Assembly (NCBI GenBank): GCA_947627295.1
Contig: CANQVJ010000006.1
Location: 1 to 46,739 of the forward strand
Direction: 5' to 3'
DNA: 46,739 nucleotides
Source of the DNA: an uncultured Clostridia bacterium
GTDB lineage: Bacteria; Bacillota; Clostridia; TANB77; CAG-508
This document shows, piece by piece, positions 29,001-38,495 of the stretch; positions within the stretch are counted from its first letter, which is position 1, and each line of letters starts with the position of its first letter. A program made the position numbers and the translations under genes. The notes under the pieces were generated by a model, which worked only from the letters and a program-made list of their open reading frames with translations, did no database searches and was not told the DNA's origin.

Positions 29001-29022
29001 ATTTAATGTCTATACTTTTCTT
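28993..29022 (+). terminator. Terminator after the HD-GYP gene
   Basis: A hairpin AAGTATAGA / TCTATACTT is followed by a T-rich tract, overlapping the HD-GYP stop codon. Confidence 0.7.
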
Positions 29023-29079
29023 TTTGAAACAACTTATTCTATACATTATAAAAATTGGAACTATTACTTTATTTTAGTG

Positions 29080-29108
29080 TTGACCTTTTGATTATTTTGG
29101 TTTATATT
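29080..29108 (+). promoter_or_regulatory. Putative promoter of the LytTR/GHKL pair
   Basis: TTGACC (29080-29085) lies 17 bases before TATATT (29103-29108), about 70 bases upstream of the response-regulator start. LytTR regulators often bind direct repeats upstream of their own promoters, but I could not define such repeats here. Confidence 0.5.
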
Positions 29109-29179
29109 GGAAAAAAGTGTTATTTATACAGTTTTTTACGCGTTTTTTGTCAAATACTAAAAAATAAGGAGAGATACAA

Positions 29180-29893
29180 ATGTTAAACTTCGTATTATGC
29201 GATGATAATCTACAAATGTTAGAAAAATTATCAGAAACTTTAAAAAATATTTTTTCAAGAAAAAGGTATGATGCAAATATATCTTTTGTTACTTCAGATG
29301 CCACTCAAATGATGAATTATATTGAAACTAATTCATTTGAAGTTATTTTTCTTGACATCGATTTAAATTCAAAAATATCTGGCCTAGAAATTGCAAAAGC
29401 TATTAGAAATAAAAACAAGGAAACTTATATTATTTTCATAACTTCACACTTAGAATATTCTTTGCTTGCATATAAGTATAAGGCATTTGACTTTTTGCCA
29501 AAACCGGTTACAGTTACAGCTTTGCAAGATACAATTACTCGACTTTTTGAAGATATTAATGGTCTTCCTAAAAAATACATTAAGATTGATAAAAAGAACA
29601 CTATTGTTGATGAGAATTGCGTACAATATATAAAGCGTGACGGAATGAAATTGGTTTTCCACTCGAGCACAAAGGATTATGAGGCTTACAGTTCGTTCAA
29701 TAAAATAAAAAATTACTTACCTAATAATTTTGTTAGATGCCACAAATCGTATATTGTGAATCTCAATTTAATAAAAGACGTTGACCCTGTTATTAACACG
29801 ATTTCTTTTTCAAATGATTCATCTTGTGATATTGGACCAAAATACAAAAAAGATTTTATGGAGGTGTTAAATAGCTATGGAAATATTAAATAA
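29180..29893 (+). CDS. LytTR-family response regulator (AgrA/ComE type)
   Basis: This is a 237-residue regulator: receiver domain (about 1-120) with the phosphoacceptor Asp in VIFLDIDLN and an acidic pair near CDDN, then a LytTR DNA-binding domain (about 130-237) with VQYIKRDGMKLVFHSS and FVRCHKSYIVNLNLI. It probably switches transcription on a signal from the partner kinase encoded by the next gene, which overlaps it by 17 bases. Such pairs often control peptide signalling, but I see no peptide precursor beside it. Confidence 0.9.
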   Translation: MLNFVLCDDNLQMLEKLSETLKNIFSRKRYDANISFVTSDATQMMNYIETNSFEVIFLDIDLNSKISGLEIAKAIRNKNKETYIIFITSHLEYSLLAYKYKAFDFLPKPVTVTALQDTITRLFEDINGLPKKYIKIDKKNTIVDENCVQYIKRDGMKLVFHSSTKDYEAYSSFNKIKNYLPNNFVRCHKSYIVNLNLIKDVDPVINTISFSNDSSCDIGPKYKKDFMEVLNSYGNIK

Positions 29894-30605
29894 ATGTGCA
29901 CTTGCAACTTTGCTGCTTGTATCTGTTGGAGAATATTTAAGGTTGAGAAATGTACACAAAAAATTAAAAATCTTTCAAAACCACAATAAAACTCTCCAAC
30001 TAGTACAAGATGATGTTAAATGTTTTAAGCATGACTTTGACAATTTAATTGCGACCATTGGTGGTTATGTCATTTCAGACGACATGACCGGTCTTAGAAA
30101 ATATTATTATCAACTAGAAAATGACTGTAAAAGTGTAAATACTCTTTGTACTTTGAGCCCTGAAATTATTAATGAAAATGGTGTATATAACTTACTTATA
30201 GAAAAGTTTGAAAAAGCAGAAGAATTAGATGTAAAAATAAATTTAGAAATATTTTTAAATTTACAAGAATTAAATATTCCAATCTACCAATTTACTAGAA
30301 TTCTTGGTATTCTAATTGATAATGCTATTGAATCTGCAAGTCAAACCGATGAAAAAGTTGTTAATATCTATTTAAAAAATGAAAATTGGAATAATCGCCA
30401 ATTAGTTATTGTTGAAAATACTTATAACAATAAAGAAGTTGATATTGATAAAATTTTCGAGAAAAATTTCACAAGTAAGGAAACACACTCAGGCTTAGGC
30501 CTTTTCAAAGTCAGACAAATTATTAAACGCAACAAAAACTTAAATTTATTTACTTCCAAAAATGCATTTTATTTCAAACAACAACTTGAAATTTACGACA
30601 AATAG
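29877..30605 (+). CDS. GHKL-domain sensor histidine kinase lacking a membrane sensor domain
   Basis: This is a 242-residue kinase with only one possible weak N-terminal hydrophobic segment (about 5-20). The likely phosphoacceptor His lies in CFKHDFDN, and the ATP-binding GHKL domain shows LIDNAIESA and THSGLGLFKV. AgrC-type kinases usually have a multi-helix sensor before this part, so the form here is truncated or cytosolic and its signal is unknown. It is coupled by overlap to the response regulator. Confidence 0.85.
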   Translation: MEILNKCALATLLLVSVGEYLRLRNVHKKLKIFQNHNKTLQLVQDDVKCFKHDFDNLIATIGGYVISDDMTGLRKYYYQLENDCKSVNTLCTLSPEIINENGVYNLLIEKFEKAEELDVKINLEIFLNLQELNIPIYQFTRILGILIDNAIESASQTDEKVVNIYLKNENWNNRQLVIVENTYNNKEVDIDKIFEKNFTSKETHSGLGLFKVRQIIKRNKNLNLFTSKNAFYFKQQLEIYDK

Positions 30606-30632
30606 TGAGTTTAAAACAAACTCACTATTTGC
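30600..30632. terminator. Bidirectional terminator between kinase and enolase
   Basis: A perfect hairpin AAATAGTGAGTTT / AAACTCACTATTT overlaps both stop codons of the convergent genes. Confidence 0.8.
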
Positions 30633-31870
30633 TCTATTTTTAGGAGCCTATTGTATTTGCTTGTTCTATCAGTTCTTGCCGGTGCTCCCATTTTTATTTT
30701 ATCAACATTTGTAGCAACTGCAATATCAGCAATGCTGGTATCTTCTGTTTCTCCTGAACGGTGTGAAATAATTGGTTCATAGCCATTATCTTTAGCAAGT
30801 TGTATAGTTTCTAATGTTTCTGAAAGAGTTCCAATTTGATTTGGTTTTATTAAAATAGAATTTGCAACTCCCTCTTCGATTCCTTTTAACAATCTCTTCT
30901 TGTTTGTTACAAATAAATCGTCTCCAACAATTTGCACACTATCCCCTAGCCTATCGGTTAATAGTTTCCAACTTTTCCAATCTTCTTCTGCCAACCCGTC
31001 TTCTACTGAAATTATAGGATACTTTTTGCATAGGCTTGCAATGTAGTCAATCATTTGCTCATTAGTTTTTAACTTCTTGCTTTTCCAAAAATAATAACCC
31101 TCTTTATTTATTTTCCTAGCTTCTTCAAACATCTCTGTACTTGCTATATCAAGGGCGAGCTTTATATCTTTTTTTGGTTCATATCCTGCAACCATAATTG
31201 CTTCAATAATGGTATCTAGGGCCGCTTCGTCGTTTTCCAAATTTGGAGCAAAACCACCTTCATCTCCCACTCCAGTGCTGTATCCCTTTTTCTTAATCAC
31301 ACTTTTTAATGCATGATATACCTCTGTACTGCGCTTAAGTCTTTCTGCAAAAGTCAGTTCCCCAACTGGAACAATCATAAACTCCTGAATATTTATATTA
31401 TTATCTGCATGTTTCCCGCCATTTAAAATATTTAGCATCGGTATTGGTAATTTTTGCGCTTGCATCCCACCTAAATACTGATATAACTCCAATCCAAGCG
31501 AATCTGCTGAAGCTCGTGCAACTGCCAAAGAAACTCCAAGTATTGCATTAGCTCCCAAATTTGATTTGTTTGGCGTATCGTCTAATTCAATCATAATATT
31601 ATCAATTTCTTTTTGCCTATAAGCATTTTCCCCTATCAACTTTTTTGCAATCTTTTTATCTATATTCTCAATAGCCTTTTTAACTCCTTTGCCACCATAC
31701 CTACTTTTATCTCCGTCCCTTAATTCAACTGCCTCAAAACTTCCAGTAGATGCACCCGAAGGGACCCTAGCGACCCCCTTCGCTTCGTCTTCTAAAATAG
31801 CTTCTACTTGTAAGGTAGGATTTCCTCTAGAATCTAATATTTCAAGACTTGTTATATTTTTTATTTTCAT
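30611..31870 (-). CDS. eno: Enolase
   Basis: This 419-residue glycolytic enzyme interconverts 2-phosphoglycerate and phosphoenolpyruvate. Motifs are clear: [69 protein letters not shown] and SHRSGETED. The length is normal. Probably highly expressed, and it contains no CGGN site although it has many glycines. No frame problems. Confidence 0.97.
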   Translation of the reverse strand: MKIKNITSLEILDSRGNPTLQVEAILEDEAKGVARVPSGASTGSFEAVELRDGDKSRYGGKGVKKAIENIDKKIAKKLIGENAYRQKEIDNIMIELDDTPNKSNLGANAILGVSLAVARASADSLGLELYQYLGGMQAQKLPIPMLNILNGGKHADNNINIQEFMIVPVGELTFAERLKRSTEVYHALKSVIKKKGYSTGVGDEGGFAPNLENDEAALDTIIEAIMVAGYEPKKDIKLALDIASTEMFEEARKINKEGYYFWKSKKLKTNEQMIDYIASLCKKYPIISVEDGLAEEDWKSWKLLTDRLGDSVQIVGDDLFVTNKKRLLKGIEEGVANSILIKPNQIGTLSETLETIQLAKDNGYEPIISHRSGETEDTSIADIAVATNVDKIKMGAPARTDRTSKYNRLLKIEQIVSLF

Positions 31871-31947
31871 TTATATTCACCTTCCATTATCATTATTTGC
31901 ATTTTTTTTAAAATTATGCTAAATTATATTTAAAGGAGGATATTACT

Positions 31948-32154
31948 ATGTCTGAAGAAATAAATAAAAAAGATGAAATACTTGAAGAAGAAGAGGAAGA
32001 AGAAAAGCAAGAGCTAGAAGTTGTTGCTGGAGATGGAACTGAATTAGATATTTCTCCTGCATATGAACATCTTAACGATTTAGCACCTGATACAGATACA
32101 TCAAAACCAAAAAATATTGTAATTCCAAAAGAGCAAAAAAAAGCTGATGAATAA
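31948..32154 (+). CDS. Small acidic cytosolic protein of unknown function (67 aa)
   Basis: The product is 67 residues, strongly acidic, with a run of glutamates (about residues 10-20) then a Asp/Pro-rich segment and a lysine-containing tail. AAAGGAGG lies nine bases before the start and a terminator follows directly, so a real small gene is likely. No family is recognised. It lies between the enolase promoter region and the M23 peptidase. Confidence 0.65.
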   Translation: MSEEINKKDEILEEEEEEEKQELEVVAGDGTELDISPAYEHLNDLAPDTDTSKPKNIVIPKEQKKADE

Positions 32155-32166
32155 TCGGCTTTTTTG
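32135..32166 (+). terminator. Terminator after the small acidic gene
   Basis: A hairpin AAAAAAGCTGAT / ATCGGCTTTTTT overlaps the stop codon. Confidence 0.75.
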
Positions 32167-32253
32167 TTGATATTTGGGCATTTCCCCGCATTTCTTAATT
32201 GTTACAAATTTGTTAAATTTTTTTGAACTCTTTGTGAAAAAGTATACATAAGT

Positions 32254-32282
32254 TGCAAAATGGAATAATATATGTTATAATA
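32254..32282 (+). promoter_or_regulatory. Promoter of the M23 peptidase gene
   Basis: TTGCAA lies 17 bases before TATAAT in the region 32,254-32,282, upstream of the peptidase. The block TATAATAGTAGTTGT is identical to that at the ssb promoter. The positions are estimated by eye to within a few bases. Confidence 0.6.
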
Positions 32283-32356
32283 GTAGTTGTGCTAATAAAA
32301 TTGATACAAAATTAAACTTGTATTTAGCAAATTTTTGAAGAGGAGAGTGGAAATAT

Positions 32357-33376
32357 ATTTTAAACAGAAAACTTAAATTTTATACAAAAAAAGGAATACA
32401 GATCCTTGGTATGATATTGTTAGGCTCAGCTTTAATAACAATATTGATGTTATTAAAATTTAAGCCCTCATACAAGGTAATTATTTCTGGGGAAGAAGTT
32501 GGATATATTGATAATAAGCAAGCCTTCAAAGAAGAGCTTACAACAACAATTAAAGATACAAATGAAAAACAAGAAAATGTTGATTCAATAATTTATAATA
32601 GTGAACCACAATTTCAATTAAATTTAATTAATAGAAATGAAGATACAAACGAAAATAAAATGTTAGAAGAAATTGAAAATAATGTTGATATAACATATAA
32701 ATATTATGAAATAGCTATTAGCCATATTCCAGTTGATGCTGTTAATACTTTAGAAGATGCTCAAACTTTAGTAAATGAAGTACAAGCTGAAGAAAATGGT
32801 AAAATTCAAAATTTAGATTTGAGTATTGTAGAAAAATATACAAACAATTCTGAAGAAGTTAAAACAAACGAAGTTCAAGTTGCTAAAAATAACATTACAC
32901 ATAAAATAGATGAACAAATAATTTCAGAACAAGAGCGTATTCAAAAAGAAAAGGAAGAACAAGAAAGGCTAAACGCAATGCCTGTAATTAACGGTATAAG
33001 GTTAGCTTCAGTTCCTGTATCTGGTACAATATCTTCAAGATTTGGTGTACGCAGTTCCTTAAGAAGATCTACACATACAGGGTTAGACATTGCTTGTTCA
33101 CAAGGTACACCTATAAAAGTTACTGCTGACGGTACAGTAATTTCTGCAGCACAAGCTGGTGCATATGGAAATCTTGTTAAAGTTAGCCATGGTAATGGTC
33201 TTGAAACTTGGTATGCACACACAAGTAAAATGTTTGTTAAAGCAGGTCAACCAGTTAAAGCTGGTGATGTGATTGCAGCTGTTGGTACAACAGGAAATTC
33301 AACAGGGCCACATTTACATTTAGAAATTAGAATCAATGGCCAAGCAGTAAACCCACAACAATATTTATATAATTAG
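32357..33376 (+). CDS. M23-family peptidoglycan endopeptidase, membrane-anchored
   Basis: This protein has about 339 residues if started at 32357, or 321 from ATG 32411. It has an N-terminal transmembrane anchor (GMILLGSALITILMLLKF), a long extracellular spacer with coiled-coil features and a C-terminal LytM/M23 domain. The zinc motifs are HTGLD and HLHLE, with GTTGNSTGPH before the second. The upstream start (ATT at 32357) is my choice. It is about 11 bases after AGGAG and adds a basic RKLKFYTKKG segment that gives the anchor proper polarity; confidence in that start is low. The protein probably cleaves cross-bridges during growth. Confidence 0.85.
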   Translation: MLNRKLKFYTKKGIQILGMILLGSALITILMLLKFKPSYKVIISGEEVGYIDNKQAFKEELTTTIKDTNEKQENVDSIIYNSEPQFQLNLINRNEDTNENKMLEEIENNVDITYKYYEIAISHIPVDAVNTLEDAQTLVNEVQAEENGKIQNLDLSIVEKYTNNSEEVKTNEVQVAKNNITHKIDEQIISEQERIQKEKEEQERLNAMPVINGIRLASVPVSGTISSRFGVRSSLRRSTHTGLDIACSQGTPIKVTADGTVISAAQAGAYGNLVKVSHGNGLETWYAHTSKMFVKAGQPVKAGDVIAAVGTTGNSTGPHLHLEIRINGQAVNPQQYLYN

Positions 33377-33378
33377 TT

Positions 33379-33406
33379 AAAAAAGTGGCTTACCGCCACT
33401 TTTTTG
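33379..33406. terminator. Bidirectional terminator, M23 peptidase / DUF3137
   Basis: AAAAAGTGGC/GCCACTTTTT hairpin between convergent genes. It is nearly identical to the terminator at 35,092 (GTGGCTT-ACC-GCCAC versus GTGGCTT-CGC-GCCAC). Confidence 0.8.
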
Positions 33407-34450
33407 TTATATTATTAAATTTTGTATTTCTTTATTTATTTTTGCTGTAACTTCCATAACAAATTTTAATATATAATAATACTTAAAAAGAAGTTCTCTA
33501 TCTAAAGTATTATTTTTAAATTTTGGTTCAAACATTACTCCTGTAAAAAATCTTATATAAATTCTATCATTTTTTATTGCTATTTCAAATTTTATTTTTT
33601 TATAAAAATCACTTAACATACTCATTACATCATGTGTAAGTATTCTCATAGCTAATATTCTATCATCTGAAAAGACATCAAAACACTCTTCAAATTCTGA
33701 GCTATCCATCTCTGTTTTTTTACTACTATCTGCATTTCCCATAATCATTATAGACGATTTTATATTTTCACAATTTGTTTCTACAAACATACCATTAAAT
33801 AAAGTCCTTTCCGATGTGCCATTATCAGTATTAACAGTTATAGTTGTCTTTACTTCTGCCATTTGCATTTTTACATTATCATTTATTCTTCCTTCTATAT
33901 AATTTTGTTCACAATATCTTTCCCTAATTTCTCTTTCTAATCCTGATTTATCATAAGCTTCAGTCATAAAATTTTCTTCGTTAGGAATATATTGTAGATT
34001 TGAATTAAATAAATGAATAAAGTTTGCTATTATTGTTCCTTTATATTCTTGCCTATATTCTTTAGAAAGCAAAGCAACCTTTTTTATATTAGGTATAGCT
34101 AATATAAGACTTATTATTCCTAAAATCACTATTACTATTTTCATAGGTAATGATAGCATCATACCAACTTGAAATGGAAATGTAAAAAGCAATATTAATA
34201 GAGTAAGTGGCAATATCAAAAATATCATAGATTTATGCTGACATTTTAATAATTCTTGCCTTTTTCTTTCCAAATCTTCAATTTCTATATTGTTCATTTT
34301 ATTAAATATCTCTTCAAACTCTTCTGTTGTTTCTAATGGCACTGAAACAGGCTTTTCTTCTTCCTTGTATTTTTTCATTTTCTTTATATTTGTCCAAAAA
34401 AGTAATATCATAATTAATAAAAAAAACATAAAAAACACTACTATATACAT
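33407..34450 (-). CDS. DUF3137-family membrane protein
   Basis: This is a 347-residue protein with a N-terminal membrane helix, a second hydrophobic pair (about residues 78-125), and a long C-terminal domain. That domain contains YIEGRINDNVKMQMAEVKTTI and GTSERTLFNGMFVE, the block typical of DUF3137 proteins. I start at ATG 34450, which has AAAGGAG nine bases upstream, not the earlier ATG at 34498. DUF3137 genes commonly neighbour lemA, as here (divergent, 115 bases away), so the two may act together at the envelope. The function is unknown. Confidence 0.75.
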   Translation of the reverse strand: MYIVVFFMFFLLIMILLFWTNIKKMKKYKEEEKPVSVPLETTEEFEEIFNKMNNIEIEDLERKRQELLKCQHKSMIFLILPLTLLILLFTFPFQVGMMLSLPMKIVIVILGIISLILAIPNIKKVALLSKEYRQEYKGTIIANFIHLFNSNLQYIPNEENFMTEAYDKSGLEREIRERYCEQNYIEGRINDNVKMQMAEVKTTITVNTDNGTSERTLFNGMFVETNCENIKSSIMIMGNADSSKKTEMDSSEFEECFDVFSDDRILAMRILTHDVMSMLSDFYKKIKFEIAIKNDRIYIRFFTGVMFEPKFKNNTLDRELLFKYYYILKFVMEVTAKINKEIQNLII

Positions 34451-34564
34451 CTTCGTTTTTCTCCTTTGTAACTTTACTAATATAATTTTATCATACATAA
34501 ATTATTTTAGCAATGTATTGCTTTTACTTTTTTCTTATGTTAAAATTAATTATGGAGGATTAAT

Positions 34565-35092
34565 ATGGCTATTTTAGTATTTTTTTTATTTATATTTTTT
34601 ATTATTTTTACAATCATAGAATTTAATATTTTAATAAGATATAAAAATAATGTACTTAAATCAAAAAGTATTATTGATGTATATTTGCAACAAAGATTTG
34701 ATTTGATACCTAATTTAGTTGACATCACAAAAAACTATGCACAATATGAAAAACAACTTTTAGATAATATTTCAAATTTAAGAGCACAATTTAATAAAAC
34801 TAAAAATATAGAAATAAGTAACAAGCTAAATTCTCAATATTTAAGCATTATAGCAAATGTTGAAAATTATCCTGCTCTTAAAGCAAATGAACAATTTCTT
34901 AACCTTCAAAAAAATTTATCAAAAATAGAAAGTCAACTACAAGCTTCTCGTAGACTTTACAATAATGATGTTACAAAATACAACTCCAAAATTGGCACTT
35001 TTCCAACAAATATATTTGCTAAAATTTTTGGTTTCAAATCAATTCCATTATTTGTTTTAGAAGGTGAAAATAAAGTTAATGTTGAAATTTAA
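34565..35092 (+). CDS. LemA family protein
   Basis: This is a 175-residue protein with an N-terminal membrane anchor (about residues 1-20) and the four-helix LemA domain. The domain begins NVLKSKSIIDVYLQQRFDLIPNLVDITKNYAQYEK and includes LSKIESQLQASRRLYNND. The signature LQQRFDLIPNLV fits LemA well. Its function is poorly understood; family members are envelope-associated and often sit beside DUF3137 or TPM-domain genes. A terminator follows. Confidence 0.88.
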   Translation: MAILVFFLFIFFIIFTIIEFNILIRYKNNVLKSKSIIDVYLQQRFDLIPNLVDITKNYAQYEKQLLDNISNLRAQFNKTKNIEISNKLNSQYLSIIANVENYPALKANEQFLNLQKNLSKIESQLQASRRLYNNDVTKYNSKIGTFPTNIFAKIFGFKSIPLFVLEGENKVNVEI

Positions 35093-35120
35093 AAAAGTGG
35101 CTTCGCGCCACTTTTTTGTT
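35092..35120. terminator. Bidirectional terminator, LemA / FMN reductase
   Basis: A AAAAAAGTGGC / GCCACTTTTTT hairpin overlaps the ends of two convergent genes. Confidence 0.8.
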
Positions 35121-35736
35121 ATCTAATAAAATGTGTAAATTTCTTTTCTTCTTTTTTTGGTAGTCCATATTTTTCTTTTCCAAGTGCAATACTTTTCATT
35201 AAAAATCCCATATTTCTTGCTAAAACTCTCATTACTTGTAATCCTTCTTCGTCTTTTGAAACTTCTCCCTTTTCCCTACCATGAGCACTGTTCCAATATT
35301 GACTCGAAGCAACCGGCATATTTGAAATTGTAAAATATTTGTTTAATTGATCAAATGTTGCAGAAAGGCCACCCCTTCTTGCAATAACAACACTTGCTCC
35401 TACTTTCATAGTTTTATCAAAATGAGAACTATAAAATAGTCTATCTAAAAAAGAAATCAAAGTTCCATTTGCTGAACCATAATAAACAGGGCTTGCAACA
35501 ACTAATCCGTCAGCCTCTTCAAATTTTGGTGCTACTTCATTTACCAAATCTTTAAATACACATTTGCCTTTTTCAAAACAATATCCACAAGCTGTGCAAC
35601 CTCTAATATCTTTGTTCCCTATTTGAATTAACTCTGTTTCAATTTTTTCTTCTTCAAAAACATTTACCATTTCTTTTAAGGCTATATCTGTATTTCCTTC
35701 TTTTCTTGGTGAACCATTAATAATTAAAACTTTCAT
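35119..35736 (-). CDS. NADPH-dependent FMN reductase / flavodoxin-like protein
   Basis: This is a 205-residue protein with a flavodoxin-like fold, opening KVLIINGSPRKEGNTDIAL, which binds the FMN phosphate. It continues with a cysteine-containing GCTACGYCFEKGKCVF insert typical of iron-sulfur-flavoprotein-like members and a YYGSANGTLISFLDRLFYS segment. It probably reduces a cellular substrate with NAD(P)H; the substrate is not evident. No CGGN site. Confidence 0.85.
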   Translation of the reverse strand: MKVLIINGSPRKEGNTDIALKEMVNVFEEEKIETELIQIGNKDIRGCTACGYCFEKGKCVFKDLVNEVAPKFEEADGLVVASPVYYGSANGTLISFLDRLFYSSHFDKTMKVGASVVIARRGGLSATFDQLNKYFTISNMPVASSQYWNSAHGREKGEVSKDEEGLQVMRVLARNMGFLMKSIALGKEKYGLPKKEEKKFTHFIR

Positions 35737-35760
35737 ATTTACCTTCCTTCCATTTAAATC

Positions 35761-36456
35761 TTATTTTTCAATTATATCTTTTATTACTTCACCTGCAATT
35801 ATAAGTCCTGCTACAGGTGGCACAAATGATATGCTTCCAGGAACTTTTTCTTCTCCTTCTGCTATATTAGGTTTTATTGGCTTTTCTTTTGAGTAAATAA
35901 CTTTAAGTTTTTTTATACCTCTGGCTTTCAATTCCTTTCTCATAACTTTTGCTAAAGGGCATACACTGGTTTTATAAATATCTTCTATTTCAAATTTTGT
36001 TGGGTCTAATTTATTACCAGTTCCCATGCTTGAAATAATAGGAATATTTAATTTGTTTGCCCTAACTACTAATTCAATTTTAGCAGTTATTGTATCAATA
36101 GCATCAACAATATAATTTATACTACTGTCTAATATCCCTTCAGTTTCTGGCATAAAAAATTCTTGATATATTTCTACTTTTGCATTTGGATTTATTTCTA
36201 GTATTCTTTCTTTTGCAACCTCTACTTTGTTTTTTCCAATTGTTTTGTGTGTGCTAATTAGTTGCCTATTTAAATTTGTTATATCTACTTTGTCATTATC
36301 TACTAATACAAAGTTTCCAATCCCAGCCCTTACTAATCCTTCAACTACATATGAGCCCACTCCACCAAGTCCAAAAATTGCAACCTTAGAATTTTGTAAT
36401 TTTTCTATTGCTTCTTTTCCTATTAATAACTCCGTCCTAGAAAACTGACTCTCCAT
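35761..36456 (-). CDS. tcdA: tRNA threonylcarbamoyladenosine dehydratase (TcdA, ThiF/E1-like)
   Basis: This 231-residue E1-like enzyme forms the cyclic t6A modification on tRNA. Motifs are FGLGGVGSYVVEGLVRAG (nucleotide loop), VDNDKVDITNLNRQ and SFVPPVAGLIIAGEVI at the C-terminus. Thiamine ThiF is an alternative name for the same fold, but the FSRTELLIGKEAIEKL N-terminus and NRQLISTHKTIGKNK block fit TcdA. Confidence 0.82.
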   Translation of the reverse strand: MESQFSRTELLIGKEAIEKLQNSKVAIFGLGGVGSYVVEGLVRAGIGNFVLVDNDKVDITNLNRQLISTHKTIGKNKVEVAKERILEINPNAKVEIYQEFFMPETEGILDSSINYIVDAIDTITAKIELVVRANKLNIPIISSMGTGNKLDPTKFEIEDIYKTSVCPLAKVMRKELKARGIKKLKVIYSKEKPIKPNIAEGEEKVPGSISFVPPVAGLIIAGEVIKDIIEK

Positions 36457-36474
36457 ATTTTTTGTTTCACACCC

Positions 36475-37059
36475 CTATTTAATTTTTTTGGCTATTACCC
36501 AAAATATATGCCAATGCTTCATTTCTCCATTAGCTTTAGGAAACATATTATTCCTTTCATTGAAATCTATTATTTCAAAATTATTAAATAATCTGAAAAC
36601 TTGCTCTCTTGTAAGAAATGTCATATTTTTTCTCTTGCCATACCACTCATCTTTTACTCCAAAAAAATCTCCTACAAAAAATCCATTAACATTAATGCTT
36701 TTTTCTATTTTTGTCCATAGATTTTGAAATTTATCATTTTCACAAAATGGCAAGGAATTGCATGCAAATACTAAATCGTTTTCCTCTAATTCCATTTCTT
36801 CAAAATTTTGTCTTACAAATTTTAATTTTTTTAATTCTTCTTCATTTAGTCTTTCTTTTAGTAAGCTCTCAACATCTTCTATATCATTTGCAATAACTTC
36901 CCAACCATTTTTTATTAAGTATTCAGTATTTACTCCTGCACCACATCCAAGTTCTATTGCTTTTCCTGTTTTATGTTCTACTTTGTTTATAAAATATTTT
37001 AATTCTTTACGCACATTATCATTTTTTGTTTTTTTAAAAAAATCTTTTGAATCTTTCAT
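36475..37059 (-). CDS. Class I SAM-dependent methyltransferase
   Basis: This is a 194-residue cytosolic methyltransferase with motif I AIELGCGAGVNTEYL and the acidic residue in NDIEDV. Substrate unknown. Its start overlaps or abuts the Nudix gene upstream: GTG at 37083 lies inside that gene's end, ATG at 37059 is just after it, and I choose ATG with a GAAGG site. Clustered with two Nudix proteins, it may belong to a small nucleotide/RNA house-cleaning group. Confidence 0.75.
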   Translation of the reverse strand: MKDSKDFFKKTKNDNVRKELKYFINKVEHKTGKAIELGCGAGVNTEYLIKNGWEVIANDIEDVESLLKERLNEEELKKLKFVRQNFEEMELEENDLVFACNSLPFCENDKFQNLWTKIEKSINVNGFFVGDFFGVKDEWYGKRKNMTFLTREQVFRLFNNFEIIDFNERNNMFPKANGEMKHWHIFWVIAKKIK

Positions 37060-37066
37060 CCTACCT

Positions 37067-37588
37067 TCAATTCTTCTCCTCACTTTTCTCCCTTTCTAAC
37101 CATTTTAATAAAGTTTCAAACTCTTCATAATGATTTTTAAAAAACTGTCCTTTTCTCATTAATTCATTTATTTCGTCTACAGTCATCCACTCAATAGAGT
37201 CAACCTCTTCCTTTTGCAACTTTAATTTACTTATATCTTCTATATCCATTTTTATGTAATAATTATCCCAAAATGCTTTATTAGATTCACCCGAATAATA
37301 TAACTTTAAATCATTTGGTTCTAACTCTAAGCCAATTTCTTCTTTAGTTTCAGTTAATATTCCCTCTAAACTATTCTCTCCAGATTTAGGATGTCCACCT
37401 GTTGTTGCATATTTTCCATTTTTTATTTCACTTCTTTTTTGAATCAAAAACTTTCCTTCTGAGTTTTGTATAAAAACCAATACTACAAGTATGTGTTTTC
37501 CTTCGGGAATTTCTTCTCCTTTTAAAATTGTTTCTCCTGTAAGATTTCTTTCATTATCATATAAATCTCTTCTCTCTATGGAACTCAT
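37067..37588 (-). CDS. Nudix hydrolase
   Basis: This is a 173-residue protein with the Nudix box in GHPKSGENSLEGILTETKEEIGL, matching GX5EX7-E-x2-EExG, though the usual Arg before the first Glu is Thr. It hydrolyses a nucleoside diphosphate linked to some moiety; the substrate is not evident. Its start overlaps the upstream ASCH-Nudix gene by four bases, so the pair is coupled. Confidence 0.82.
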   Translation of the reverse strand: MSSIERRDLYDNERNLTGETILKGEEIPEGKHILVVLVFIQNSEGKFLIQKRSEIKNGKYATTGGHPKSGENSLEGILTETKEEIGLELEPNDLKLYYSGESNKAFWDNYYIKMDIEDISKLKLQKEEVDSIEWMTVDEINELMRKGQFFKNHYEEFETLLKWLEREKSEEKN

Positions 37589-38484
37589 TTTATAATTCCT
37601 TCCTTTTTCATTTTTTCTAATATTTTAGAGTAAACTCTATTTTTTACCCAAGGTTCAGACGAAGCTTCTAAAATTTTATCAATCGGAAACCATTTCACAC
37701 CACTGTTTTCATCCTCTTTTATATGTATTTCTTCATTTTCATTAGCTTCCAATAAATATGTAACATTATAATGCATATGTGACCCTACATACTTCCCTCT
37801 TTTTTCATGACCATTTACAGTAATTAATTCTAAAGAATAAATATTTTTAGAAATTGGTTTAACATTTTTTAGTCCTGTTTCTTCTTTTGCCTCTTTTATA
37901 GCTACATATAATAGGTCGCTATCCCCGTCGCAATGTCCACCTGTCCAAGCCCATGAATTATAAATTTTATGATATATCATTAAAATCTTGGTTCTTTCTT
38001 TGTTTAAAATAAATGCTGAACTTGTAAAATGTCCATATTCATTTTGTCTAGTTAATACATCATCAAAATCATTAATATATTTTAGCATTATTCTTTTTTC
38101 TACTTCTTCTTGTTCATTATAAGGAATAAAATTTTCAAGATTAGTTTTTAAATTATCTATATTAATTTTAACTTTAATTCCTAAAGTTCCATATTGCTTT
38201 TCTTTTTCAGGTGAATAAATTTCATAAACAATTTTTGATAAATCTTTTATCTTCTTTTTATCATTATAAAGTCTTCTAAATAATTCTTCAAATGTGTCTT
38301 CTCTGTATAATTCAATAACATCTACTACCAATTTTTCTTTTAATTCAGGTAGTTTTACAAATTCAATTTTATCTCCTACTTTTATTTTTTGTCTTTTTTC
38401 ATCATATAATCTGAATTCTACAGTTTTTATTCCATTTTTCATTTCTTCAAATGGTTTCTCCATTAATTTCATTTTGTGTAACAT
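37585..38484 (-). CDS. ASCH-domain and Nudix-domain fusion protein
   Basis: This is a 299-residue protein. Residues about 1-105 form an ASCH domain (MEKPFEEMKNGIKTVEFRLYDEKR), a fold linked to RNA binding or RNase-like activity. Residues about 140-299 form a Nudix hydrolase with WAWTGGHCDGDSDLLYVA and KEAKEETGLKNV. The fusion suggests an RNA- or nucleotide-processing task, but the substrate is unknown. It overlaps the next Nudix gene and lies just downstream of tyrS. Confidence 0.82.
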   Translation of the reverse strand: MLHKMKLMEKPFEEMKNGIKTVEFRLYDEKRQKIKVGDKIEFVKLPELKEKLVVDVIELYREDTFEELFRRLYNDKKKIKDLSKIVYEIYSPEKEKQYGTLGIKVKINIDNLKTNLENFIPYNEQEEVEKRIMLKYINDFDDVLTRQNEYGHFTSSAFILNKERTKILMIYHKIYNSWAWTGGHCDGDSDLLYVAIKEAKEETGLKNVKPISKNIYSLELITVNGHEKRGKYVGSHMHYNVTYLLEANENEEIHIKEDENSGVKWFPIDKILEASSEPWVKNRVYSKILEKMKKEGIIK

Positions 38485-38495
38485 TTCATTTTCTC

